Shown piece after piece: positions 10,671-16,681 of a stretch of DNA of 29,051 bases. The notes below the pieces were generated by a model. The model searched no databases. It was not told the DNA's origin and worked only from the letters and a program-made list of their open reading frames with translations. The position numbers and the translations under genes were made by a program. Position 1 is the stretch's first letter, and the number at the start of each line of letters is the position of its first letter. Origin of the DNA: a virus; IMG/VR virus record IMGVR_UViG_3300044988_000030, positions 1 to 29,051 of that record; one strand, given 5' to 3'.

Positions 10671-10714
10671 TTTAAGCTGATACGCTATTTCAAAAATAGG
10701 AAGCTCTTCGTCAC

Positions 10715-11032
10715 TTAAGACGACTTTCCCTGATCTTGACCCATACCTGAGAATTTCATAATATCATTTGAAAGTCTAGATAATTCATCCATTGGAAAGT
10801 TATCAAAATCATCATCGGTTAATTCGTCACCGCCTTCTACAGCAGAACGAATTACTAGTTTCAAAACTTCCAAACCAGCAGTCTCATCTTTTTCAATATC
10901 TTGAGCACGCTTTTGGATTTCTACAACTTCTGCTACTGTTAGTTTCGAAATTTTAACATCACTACCTAAAAATTTAGTAGATTTGTTCATTTTTTGGCCG
11001 ACTAGACCTTTAATACCTTTTGCTTCTGACAT
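10715..11032 (-). CDS. Tail assembly chaperone G-like protein
   Basis: A 105-residue protein placed, like lambda G, between the tail tube and tape measure genes. It is the zero-frame product; near its 3' end, before the codons for the last residues (GKSS), lies a GGGAAAG slippery site giving the longer GT form. I chose the ATG at 11032 (MSEAKGIKG) over an upstream ATG at 11062 because an AAGG ribosome site lies at proper distance and the start falls 1 base after the preceding stop. The C-terminal half is acidic (DELTDDDFDNFPMDEL), as is common in this family. The function is assigned by position, frameshift and partner domain rather than by a catalytic motif. Confidence 0.8.
   Translation of the reverse strand: MSEAKGIKGLVGQKMNKSTKFLGSDVKISKLTVAEVVEIQKRAQDIEKDETAGLEVLKLVIRSAVEGGDELTDDDFDNFPMDELSRLSNDIMKFSGMGQDQGKSS
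10724..10730 (-). promoter_or_regulatory. Programmed -1 ribosomal frameshift site (GGGAAAG)
   Basis: In the zero frame the bases read CAG GGA AAG TCG TCT TAA, i.e. slippery heptamer G GGA AAG, the same heptamer as in the lambda G/GT gene. The zero frame stops 7 bases downstream. The -1 frame (GGG AAA GTC GTC TTA...) is open without interruption through the T-like domain to 10380. Both protein halves have the character expected of G and T, so the site has strong contextual support. Confidence 0.9.
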
Positions 11033-11033
11033 A

Positions 11034-11249
11034 TTAGTTACCTTGATTGTTTGGGCGTTCATTTAGTTGCGCTCTCATTTGATGTAATACGGATAATGCT
11101 TCAAACGCTTCCGCTGATTTTTCAGCTGAAAGTGAACCATCTTTCGTACGTTGGAATGTTTTATTAATACTGACGTCTATACTTTTCAGCATATGTTTAA
11201 CGGTAATACCGACAACATAGTCAATACTGAATGGTTTAATTTTAGCCAT
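11034..11249 (-). CDS. Small protein of unknown function between tail tube and chaperone genes
   Basis: A 71-residue protein beginning MAKIKPFSIDY. The frame extends upstream to an ATG at 11315, but that longer version overlaps the preceding tail tube gene and its extra residues look like read-through of a leader, so the ATG at 11249 is preferred. The sequence is mixed helical with a basic middle (KTFQRTKDG) and ends NNQGN; I see no signal peptide or membrane segment. It is cotranscribed with tail genes and its stop lies 1 base before the G-like start, so a tail assembly role is plausible but not shown. I do not recognise the family. Confidence 0.7.
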   Translation of the reverse strand: MAKIKPFSIDYVVGITVKHMLKSIDVSINKTFQRTKDGSLSAEKSAEAFEALSVLHQMRAQLNERPNNQGN

Positions 11250-11295
11250 TGTTGTCTCGAAAAGAAATGGAGGGCCGAAACCCTCCACAATTAAA

Positions 11296-11988
11296 CTAAG
11301 CTGCTGTATAAGCACCTTTAATTTCTGATTGAACCGAGATAGTAAGCTTTGCTGTCATTGCTTCGGTTAAGCTTGAAGTTACTTCAATAGCTTCAATTTT
11401 ACCTAAGAAATAGAAACATGAATGCTCGCTATCACGCAATTCAGTTGTTGTAAAGCCTGAAGGCTCTGTGCCTAATAAAGTAAAGCGGAATACATAAGTC
11501 TTCCCATCACCAACTCTTGGCTGACGACGTCTACCCTCTTCATCATACACATATGCATCTGCCCATAAACTAGGAATATAGTTTAAAGTGATTTCCATAT
11601 TTGGAAGATCGGCTTGTCCTTGTACTTGCTTAGAAGTTTTAGAACCGTATTCAGGAACCTTTGTGATATTCGCAGGTGTACCTAAAGCAGGGAATTCTTT
11701 TAAGTGAGTAATACGAACAAACTCTGCAGAGCTAGCAGCAGACCCTGGTGATACATCATTAGTAGTATCAATCAAATCTGCGAAAGATACGCCACCAGGA
11801 ATAGTATCAGCATCAATAGTTACTAATCTTGATTTATTGTCAAATAATTTACCAAGCTTATCTTCAACGGTAAGCGGATTACTAAATGCACTGTCCCAGT
11901 CTGAGTTACTGACAGGGTAATTAGTCATTGACAAGTCTGAGAACATTACCGCTGTTAAGCTAGAAATGTGACCTTTTGCTGTTGCCAT
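11296..11988 (-). CDS. Major tail (tube) protein, paralogue 2
   Basis: A 230-residue protein forming, or contributing to, the tail tube. It is a close paralogue of the gene just upstream (11998-12570): both start with HISSLTA-MFSDLS, share an almost identical central block (HLKEFPALGTPANITKVPEY through LNYIP-LW) and nearly identical C-termini (SSLTEAMTAKLTISVQSEIK). This copy carries about 40 extra residues near residues 50-90 (including TIPGGVSFADLIDTTNDVS). A strong AAGGAGG ribosome site precedes the ATG. Position between head-tail joining genes and chaperones supports tail tube identity. Confidence 0.8.
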   Translation of the reverse strand: MATAKGHISSLTAVMFSDLSMTNYPVSNSDWDSAFSNPLTVEDKLGKLFDNKSRLVTIDADTIPGGVSFADLIDTTNDVSPGSAASSAEFVRITHLKEFPALGTPANITKVPEYGSKTSKQVQGQADLPNMEITLNYIPSLWADAYVYDEEGRRRQPRVGDGKTYVFRFTLLGTEPSGFTTTELRDSEHSCFYFLGKIEAIEVTSSLTEAMTAKLTISVQSEIKGAYTAA

Positions 11989-11997
11989 AAGGCCTCC

Positions 11998-12570
11998 TTA
12001 GCCGTTAGTGAATGCGCCTTTAATTTCAGATTGTACTGAAATTGTTAGCTTAGCAGTCATAGCTTCAGTTAAACTTGAAGTTACTTCCAATGCTTCCATT
12101 TTACCTAAGAAGTAAAAGCAAGAGTTCTCAACGGTAGCTAGGTTAGCAGAAGTCGGGTTAGATGCAGCCTCTGTGCCTAATAAAGCAAAACGGAAGATAT
12201 AAAGCTTACCGTCACCCACTTTAACACCTGTTGCAGTGTTAGTAGTTTCATTATAAAGCTCATTTCCTTTCCATAAGGTAGGAATGTAGTTGAGTGTGAT
12301 TTCCATATTTGGAAGATCAGCTTGGCCTTGTACTTGTTTAGAAGTTTTAGAACCGTACTCAGGTACTTTAGTAATGTTTGCAGGAGTACCTAAAGCAGGA
12401 AACTCTTTCAAATGTGAAATAGATACGCCGATGTTATCAGTAGTACCAGCAAATTTGCCGTTATAGTTTGCTTCTGTAGTAAGCGCGTTCCATGCTGAGT
12501 CTGAGCTTGGTGTTATATTTACTGATAAATCAGAGAACATTGCAGCGGTTAAGCTAGAAATGTGTGCCAT
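11998..12570 (-). CDS. Major tail (tube) protein, paralogue 1
   Basis: A 190-residue protein, shorter copy of the tandem pair, with an AAGGAA ribosome site before ATG. Its central and C-terminal parts are nearly identical to those of the next gene, also at the DNA level, with differences mostly at third codon positions. This indicates a duplication kept under purifying selection. It follows the tail terminator candidate, as expected for a long-tailed phage. Whether both copies enter the tube, or one is a minor or decorating form, cannot be read from the sequence. Confidence 0.8.
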   Translation of the reverse strand: MAHISSLTAAMFSDLSVNITPSSDSAWNALTTEANYNGKFAGTTDNIGVSISHLKEFPALGTPANITKVPEYGSKTSKQVQGQADLPNMEITLNYIPTLWKGNELYNETTNTATGVKVGDGKLYIFRFALLGTEAASNPTSANLATVENSCFYFLGKMEALEVTSSLTEAMTAKLTISVQSEIKGAFTNG

Positions 12571-12572
12571 TG

Positions 12573-12983
12573 TTATTCCTTACAAAAATAATTAAATGTG
12601 ATAGAGTAAGTGACTCTATATAGTGAAGGCGTGTCCTTATCAACACCGTTAGGACTAATTGAACTAAACCCAAATTGAGTTTGAGCTGTATCCGTTAGAT
12701 GTTTTATAGACTTATTCACTAGATGAGAATCAAGTGCGTCTGCTATCTCGAAGGCACGTCTTGTACCCTCTCCGGCAGGTATAAAAATATCAATTATGAG
12801 AATACCTTTTGTAGAGTTACGGTTTAAACCGTTTCCACTGGGTATCACAGAGACGCGAATAAATTCTTTGCCACTGCTCACAGCTATATAATTTGTCGGG
12901 AATGTTTTTATATCTTCTGCTACCCACTCAGGAGAAGCAAATACACTAAAGACATCCTGTTCAAGACTTACGAATTTTCCCAT
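12573..12983 (-). CDS. Putative tail terminator / tail completion protein
   Basis: A 136-residue protein. Its order (after the head closure candidate and directly before the tail tube) and its composition (a single small alpha/beta-looking domain with FIRVSVIPSG, IIDIFIPAGEGTRRAFEIAD and a C-terminal YRVTYSITFNYF strand) fit the family that caps the tail tube and docks it on the head. The ATG overlaps the preceding stop by 1 base, suggesting coupled translation. The assignment is from gene order and fold-like pattern, not from a diagnostic motif. Confidence 0.6.
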   Translation of the reverse strand: MGKFVSLEQDVFSVFASPEWVAEDIKTFPTNYIAVSSGKEFIRVSVIPSGNGLNRNSTKGILIIDIFIPAGEGTRRAFEIADALDSHLVNKSIKHLTDTAQTQFGFSSISPNGVDKDTPSLYRVTYSITFNYFCKE

Positions 12984-13324
12984 TATAATGTCCTCGTAAG
13001 CTCTAGTACGCTAGTGTATGTATTTGAGATGATTATAGTACCAATAGTCCATTCCACCCCGTTATTCACAACAGTAGAAAATAAAGACAAATCACCGACA
13101 TCCTTATTCTTTAATAGAATTTGTAAGGATTCTGAATCTTTTGTCTTTTTAGTTTTTAATGGAATGACCTTTACGGGGATACTGGTTATTACACCAGTGT
13201 CCACAGTACCAGTACTAAAATCAAATTCTTTTGCAGCCTTCTGAAAGGTTACAAGAACCGCTAAGTCCTTGGCCATATTAAAAGCCATATTCAGCTGACT
13301 ACCAATAAGTCCTTTATAGGCCAT
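12983..13324 (-). CDS. Putative head closure / head-tail joining protein
   Basis: A 113-residue beta-rich protein (IPVKVIPLKTKKTKDSESLQ, then VEWTIGTIIIS). It lies between the connector candidate and the tail terminator candidate, where head closure (stopper) proteins are normally encoded. It overlaps both neighbours by 1 base (TAATG junctions), so all three are probably translated together. I see no diagnostic motif; the role is inferred from synteny. Confidence 0.55.
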   Translation of the reverse strand: MAYKGLIGSQLNMAFNMAKDLAVLVTFQKAAKEFDFSTGTVDTGVITSIPVKVIPLKTKKTKDSESLQILLKNKDVGDLSLFSTVVNNGVEWTIGTIIISNTYTSVLELTRTL

Positions 13325-13806
13325 TAGTTAGCCCTCCACCATGTTCTTGCGCCACTATTAGACAATAAAGGCTTAATATAACTCTTTACTATTCTTGGTG
13401 TTTTGTTGGCAGGCATTACTGTCTCCAATACAATGTCACCTAGCTCCAAGTTTTTAACCATACCTGTATCGTCATAGAGGCCATCATTATTTAATAAATG
13501 ATAAGCAAGTTCATACGTAGCATTGACAATTCTACCAGGAACCTCTATACTATTTAAAGACTTCATAGTGCCTAGTTTCGGATCAAAGTATTCAGCTTCT
13601 TTACGAGGAAAGGCTAAGTCTTGTGTTTCGCTAGAAATTATCCCAATCCAAACCATCTCATCAAGTATCGATGTTGCAGTGCAAAGAGCTTGTTCTTTTT
13701 GAACTTCAGCTGCATCGGTCCAAGCAGCAACATCTAGCTTGTTTTCAAAATAAGTATCGGCCTCTGTCAAATCAGCATATGAATTAACACCTTTAACGAG
13801 TGCCAT
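13324..13806 (-). CDS. Head-tail connector-like protein (DnaT-like phage family)
   Basis: A 160-residue protein starting MALVKGVNSYADLTEADTYF, with an AAGGAG ribosome site. The N-terminal pattern of 'NSYADLTEADTYFENKL' followed by W, an ALCTATSILDE helix, and LAFPRKEAE matches the phage family often labelled DnaT-like ssDNA-binding protein, which is placed after the capsid gene in many phages and is thought to be a head completion/connector (gp6-like adaptor) protein. The capsid gene directly precedes it. The DNA-binding label is probably misleading here; the connector role is inferred from context. Confidence 0.65.
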   Translation of the reverse strand: MALVKGVNSYADLTEADTYFENKLDVAAWTDAAEVQKEQALCTATSILDEMVWIGIISSETQDLAFPRKEAEYFDPKLGTMKSLNSIEVPGRIVNATYELAYHLLNNDGLYDDTGMVKNLELGDIVLETVMPANKTPRIVKSYIKPLLSNSGARTWWRAN

Positions 13807-13816
13807 AACCTACTCC

Positions 13817-15067
13817 TTAAGAATGGAATACTGGTAAAATACCCAATGAAAGTGCAGAAGCTGTTTTACGTGTCCAAGTACCTTTAACGTTTGCACGGTT
13901 AGAGATAAGAGCAGCTTGTGTTCCTGCAGCAGCAACTACTGAAGTTGTATTACCGCCAGAAGTACTGCGGTATGAAGCGTAATCAGCATCTGAAGGGAAT
14001 GCAGTTGAAATACCATTCCAATCATAACCAGCAGGAGCTAGTACATAACCCCAACGTGACCAGACAGAAGTAACACCACCACCTTTGTATTTGTTAGCGT
14101 CACGGTATACTTCAGTTGAATCAGGCACTGCTAATGTTTCCATTGCAATAGCACCTGGTAAAATGATGAATGAAGTTTTAGTACCAACAATATCAACACC
14201 AGCACCTGCATTAAGTACAGCAAGATCAGATGCACTTAAAGATTGGTTAGCCCGTGTTACAATCAAGCGGAATTTACCGTTGAAAATTGTTTGGAAGTTA
14301 ATATTACCTTCGGTTACAGTTGTTTCATCAACAAAGTTAGCTGAACGGAAAGAAGCTAAAACTTCTGGAGATACAGCTAAGTATGCCCAATCTGGTTCAT
14401 AGTCTTTGAAAGCTTTGCCAAATGCATCTAACAAGCCTTCTGCTCTTGAAGCACCTTGGTACGCATAGTTAAGAACGTTGTCTCTATCTTTACCGTTTCC
14501 AGAAACGATTTTGCCTGCACCAGCAGTAGCTGAACCGATATCTACATAAAAGCCATAAGTTGCGTCAGCAGGATCGTTTGACCATGATTGACCACCAGCG
14601 CCAGCTGTACCAACTAATGCTTCAGAGATAGCTACACCTTTAAGTACAGAAAGAATAGCATCATGTTCGTCTTTAGCACGAGTTTCACCAAAGTCACGAC
14701 CAATTTTAGCTAAACCATCTTGACGAGTAACTACTTCAGTCATATTGACTTTTTCAGCACCGTGTGTACGTACAGTTTTAATGTAAGTACTGAAGTCAGA
14801 TGTATAGTTAGTTTTCTCGCCATCAGCAGCATCTGTTAATGATGCAATGTTGATTTTAGGGTTTAAAGGTTTCAACCAACGCATTTGACCAATAAAGGTT
14901 TCTGTGTTAGTGTCAATTTGTGGGTTGCTAGAGGTAATTCCAGTACCAGATAACTTACGAGCATTAGTATAAGCTTCATCGCTGTATGCGCCGATTGCTT
15001 CTTGTAATACATAGTTGTTATTATTACCAGCTGTTCCGCTGGTATAGGTAACGCTATTTGCTGCCAT
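13817..15067 (-). CDS. Major capsid protein
   Basis: A 416-residue protein directly after the scaffold gene, with an AAGGAAA ribosome site. It begins MAANSVTYTSGTAG and contains an early helix-rich region (residues ~90-150, with TEVVTRQDGLAKIGRDFGE) and a C-terminal domain with LFRLIV-like strands (KFRLIVTRANQSL, FIILPGAIAMETL), and TSVWSRWGYVLAPAGYDW, which is typical of major capsid proteins of the HK97-fold group. No prohead protease gene is next to it, consistent with a separate scaffold instead of a cleaved delta domain. The neighbourhood of scaffold, connector and joining genes makes the assignment strong. Confidence 0.88.
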   Translation of the reverse strand: MAANSVTYTSGTAGNNNNYVLQEAIGAYSDEAYTNARKLSGTGITSSNPQIDTNTETFIGQMRWLKPLNPKINIASLTDAADGEKTNYTSDFSTYIKTVRTHGAEKVNMTEVVTRQDGLAKIGRDFGETRAKDEHDAILSVLKGVAISEALVGTAGAGGQSWSNDPADATYGFYVDIGSATAGAGKIVSGNGKDRDNVLNYAYQGASRAEGLLDAFGKAFKDYEPDWAYLAVSPEVLASFRSANFVDETTVTEGNINFQTIFNGKFRLIVTRANQSLSASDLAVLNAGAGVDIVGTKTSFIILPGAIAMETLAVPDSTEVYRDANKYKGGGVTSVWSRWGYVLAPAGYDWNGISTAFPSDADYASYRSTSGGNTTSVVAAAGTQAALISNRANVKGTWTRKTASALSLGILPVFHS

Positions 15068-15082
15068 TTTATTTCCTTAATA

Positions 15083-15730
15083 TTAACGGCGAAGCTTTCC
15101 TTCTGCCGCGAGTTTGAGTACCTCTTCCTGAGACATCGCAAAGATTGATTTAGGCGAGTTATCAGGAAGATTATTTGTTCCAGATGGTGTAGTACCGCCG
15201 CCTGATGATGGTTTGGCTTTAAACAAGAAAGAATTATCGTCATGTTCAGAGAATTGTTTTACAAACGTTCTAAGATCGGCACCACTCTTGTGAACCCAGA
15301 CACCATTCTCATTTTGAATAAGTTGACTGGCAATATCCATATAGGCCATATCGCGAGCTTTGTCACTTCTAAGCGCATAGTTTGCTAGTACAGTTTTGAT
15401 TTCTGCATCACGAGCAAGCTCTACGTTACGCTTTGTTACAGCTTCCAATTTAGCTTGGGTCTCTGCTAACTGAAGTTCAAAGGCTTCTTTGTGTTTCCCT
15501 TCTTCTTGTAGACGTGCTATATTAGCTTCTTTTTCTTTCTGTTCATACTCTGCAGCTTTTCTTAAAGCCTCGTCACGCTCTTTGTACGCACTGTCAAGTT
15601 TTGTCTTGATTGGCTTAAGAGCTTCTTGGATCTTGCTGTCCACGTCATCCACAGGAGGAGTGGGAGTAATATTATCCGGAGCAGGAGTATTAGTTTCTTG
15701 TGTTTGTGTTTCATCAGTTTCGGTAGACAT
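15083..15730 (-). CDS. Capsid scaffolding protein
   Basis: A 215-residue, highly charged protein. It has a Pro/Thr-rich disordered N-terminus (residues 1-30), a long coiled-coil helix (about 35-115, KIQEALKPIKTKLDSAYKER onwards), a small domain (~120-165, with GVWVHKSGADLRTFV) and a Gly/Ser-rich linker before a basic C-terminal helix (LKLAAEGKLRR) of the sort that binds capsid protein. This layout and the place just before the capsid gene are typical of scaffolds that guide prohead assembly and then leave. An AAAGGAA ribosome site precedes the ATG. It is the first gene after a 226-base non-coding region, so transcription of the capsid block probably begins or is adjusted just upstream. Confidence 0.85.
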   Translation of the reverse strand: MSTETDETQTQETNTPAPDNITPTPPVDDVDSKIQEALKPIKTKLDSAYKERDEALRKAAEYEQKEKEANIARLQEEGKHKEAFELQLAETQAKLEAVTKRNVELARDAEIKTVLANYALRSDKARDMAYMDIASQLIQNENGVWVHKSGADLRTFVKQFSEHDDNSFLFKAKPSSGGGTTPSGTNNLPDNSPKSIFAMSQEEVLKLAAEGKLRR

Positions 15731-15763
15731 TTGTTTATTTCCTTTGAGTACAACTCTTTATAT

Positions 15764-15784
15764 ATTATAGATACAATCTATAAT
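15764..15784 (-). promoter_or_regulatory. Perfect hairpin with 3-base loop; candidate hairpin promoter
   Basis: On the minus strand ATTATAGAT - TGT - ATCTATAAT: a 9-bp perfect stem with loop TGT, centre G at 15774. It lies 33 bases upstream of the scaffold ATG. N4 virion RNA polymerase recognises hairpins with a 5-7 bp stem and 3-base loop whose central purine is at -11; by that rule the start would be near 15763. The N4 -8 G is not matched. The promoter role is inference. Confidence 0.4.
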
Positions 15785-15809
15785 GTTGGAATCACTAAAT
15801 TTTATATTT

Positions 15810-15828
15810 AGGGTTAATTTAACGGGGT
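15810..15828 (-). repeat. 19-bp direct repeat, copy nearer the scaffold gene
   Basis: Minus-strand sequence ACCCCGTTAAATTAACCCT, identical to the copy at 15920-15938. Its core GTTAAATTAAC is an odd palindrome (5-bp arms around one A, or a 4-bp stem with loop AAT). No further copy was noticed in this window. It could be a protein-binding site or part of a promoter. Confidence 0.75.
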
Positions 15829-15908
15829 TCTATAATGATTATATAGTATATTACTTAGTATAATAGATATTATAATAAGAGATAATACTATATATAATGA
15901 ATATAGGG

Positions 15909-15946
15909 GGAGGCAGGGAAGGGTTAATTTAACGGGGTCTGCCTCC
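15909..15946. repeat. GC-rich inverted repeat enclosing a 19-bp repeat copy
   Basis: Arms GGAGGCAG (15909-15916) and CTGCCTCC (15939-15946) enclose a 22-base loop that contains one 19-bp repeat copy. On the plus strand the right arm is followed by TTTT, like a weak terminator for plus-strand transcription; on the minus strand it is followed by CCCTATATT, so it is not a standard terminator for the genes here. It starts 11 bases after the DUF2829 gene ends. Confidence 0.6.
15920..15938 (-). repeat. 19-bp direct repeat, copy inside the inverted repeat
   Basis: Minus-strand ACCCCGTTAAATTAACCCT, same orientation as and exactly 110 bases from the copy at 15810-15828. The flanks of the two copies differ, so the 19 bases are the conserved unit. 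Confidence 0.75.
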
Positions 15947-15956
15947 TTTTGTGTAC

Positions 15957-16175
15957 CTAAACTAGTACCCAATCATCTGCTAACAAATCTGCTACAGACG
16001 GTACCCATGTGTCAAAAGAATTTCTAACGTTCTTAATGACAAAGTGTGGGCATAGTTCTGAAAATTCAAAATCATGTGCTTTTACTAACTTAACGTACAT
16101 GTCTTTTCCATTCCAGCCTTCACGTGCTAGCTTTTGACCAGCAATAATCATATCTAATGCGTGACTAAATCTCAT
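15957..16175 (-). CDS. tad2: DUF2829 protein, Tad2-like predicted anti-Thoeris protein
   Basis: A 72-residue protein matching the DUF2829 pattern: an N-terminal helix (FSHALDMIIAGQKLAREGW), the conserved W-N-G-K-x-M-Y turn (WNGKDMYVKL), a PHFVIKN strand and the C-terminal W-V-P-S-x-x-D-L-L-A-x-D-W signature. Members of this family (Tad2) bind and sequester the cyclic ADP-ribose-type signal of the bacterial Thoeris defence, so the phage avoids NAD-depleting abortive infection. I chose the ATG at 16175 because it overlaps the stop of the zinc-ribbon gene (ATGA) and follows a GGAG at ~10 bases; an in-frame ATG at 16193 and a TTG at 16202 are weaker. The family assignment is strong; that this copy binds the Thoeris signal is inferred. 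Confidence 0.85.
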   Translation of the reverse strand: MRFSHALDMIIAGQKLAREGWNGKDMYVKLVKAHDFEFSELCPHFVIKNVRNSFDTWVPSVADLLADDWVLV

Positions 16176-16306
16176 TTGTGTGTTGCTCCACATATAGTAC
16201 AACGAAATTCTTTCTTCTGGGTTGCGTTCATAACACGCATTCCAGTGCCATACAGCTTATCTTGTGCTGCATGTTTGCAGTTACACTTTTTAATCTCAGC
16301 TGACAT
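16172..16306 (-). CDS. 44-residue zinc-ribbon-like protein
   Basis: A very short gene of 44 residues with Cys8-x-Cys10-x-His12 near the N-terminus and Cys36-x2-Cys39 near the C-terminus (KCNCKH ... FRCTICGATHK), plus His43. This is the layout of a small zinc ribbon/knuckle, a type often seen in phage genomes; no function is known to me. The ATG lies 1 base after the gp49-like stop with GGCGG upstream, and its stop overlaps the DUF2829 start. The tight packing on both sides supports that it is translated. Confidence 0.75.
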   Translation of the reverse strand: MSAEIKKCNCKHAAQDKLYGTGMRVMNATQKKEFRCTICGATHK

Positions 16307-16307
16307 A

Positions 16308-16679
16308 CTATCCGCCTGTTAATTTGCATTTTAATTCATAGCCCATTAGAGGCCATACTTTACTAATAGCGTTTTCTTTTGCAACCTTACGCCCAATCTC
16401 AGCGTCAAAGTTTTCAGGAGATGCACAAGCAGATTCACCTGTTACAGTAAACCCGTTACGTAATACTACTACGCAAAAAGTTAATAAGGCTAATGGGATT
16501 AAGTCTAAATTATCTTCTTCAGGCGATTCTTGGGCTACGTAAGTATTTGATGCAATTGCACCTAAACGACCATCGTAAGCTGTAAAGTAATGTACACTCT
16601 TAATATTACTTTCAATATCTGCAGGTGTAATACGTGGTGCTGTTAAGCCTTTTGCTACGATTTCTTGTTCAATATTCAT
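16308..16679 (-). CDS. N4 gp49 / Sf6 gp66 family protein
   Basis: A 123-residue protein carrying the hallmark of the phage gp49/gp66 family: ALLTFCVVVLRNGFTVTGES followed by ACASPENFDAEIGRKVA, then AISKVWPLMGYELK. The biochemical role of the family is unknown to me. The preferred ATG at 16679 lies 2 bases after the stop of the MuF-polymerase gene; an in-frame ATG at 16706 would overlap that gene. The neighbour relation is notable: in phage N4 gene 49 is adjacent by number to gene 50, the virion RNA polymerase, and here a gp49-like gene directly follows a single-subunit RNA polymerase. The family is common in phages without such a polymerase, so this may be coincidence. Confidence 0.9.
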   Translation of the reverse strand: MNIEQEIVAKGLTAPRITPADIESNIKSVHYFTAYDGRLGAIASNTYVAQESPEEDNLDLIPLALLTFCVVVLRNGFTVTGESACASPENFDAEIGRKVAKENAISKVWPLMGYELKCKLTGG

Positions 16680-16681
16680 TG

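Larger units (their letters stand above)
15731..15956. promoter_or_regulatory. AT-rich non-coding regulatory region upstream of the scaffold/capsid block
   Basis: A 226-base stretch without a credible gene, the longest non-coding interval in the window. It holds a perfect 9-bp hairpin with a 3-base loop (15764-15784), a smaller 4-bp hairpin with the same loop (15746-15756), two identical 19-bp repeats 110 bases apart, and a GC-rich 8-bp inverted repeat around one of them. TATAAT-like boxes occur, but I found none with a good -35 box at normal spacing. Its position suggests control of the head gene block. Confidence 0.7.

Noticed and set aside
14872-15243. 123-codon minus-strand frame overlapping the capsid and scaffold genes
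   Set aside because: It is out of frame with both well-supported genes, spans their junction, and its product resembles no protein family.
15760-15800. Sigma70 promoter using TATAAT near 15780 on the minus strand
   Set aside because: At 16-18 bases upstream I see TTCCAA-like sequence, not a credible TTGACA, and TATAAT-like strings are expected by chance in such AT-rich DNA.
15909-15950. Inverted repeat as a terminator for the minus-strand genes
   Set aside because: The T run follows it only on the plus strand, where no gene is read; on the minus strand it is followed by CCCTATATT.
16176-16202. Longer DUF2829 protein starting at TTG 16202 or ATG 16193
   Set aside because: Neither has a good ribosome site, the extra residues are not part of the family pattern, and the region is the end of the zinc-ribbon gene in another frame.
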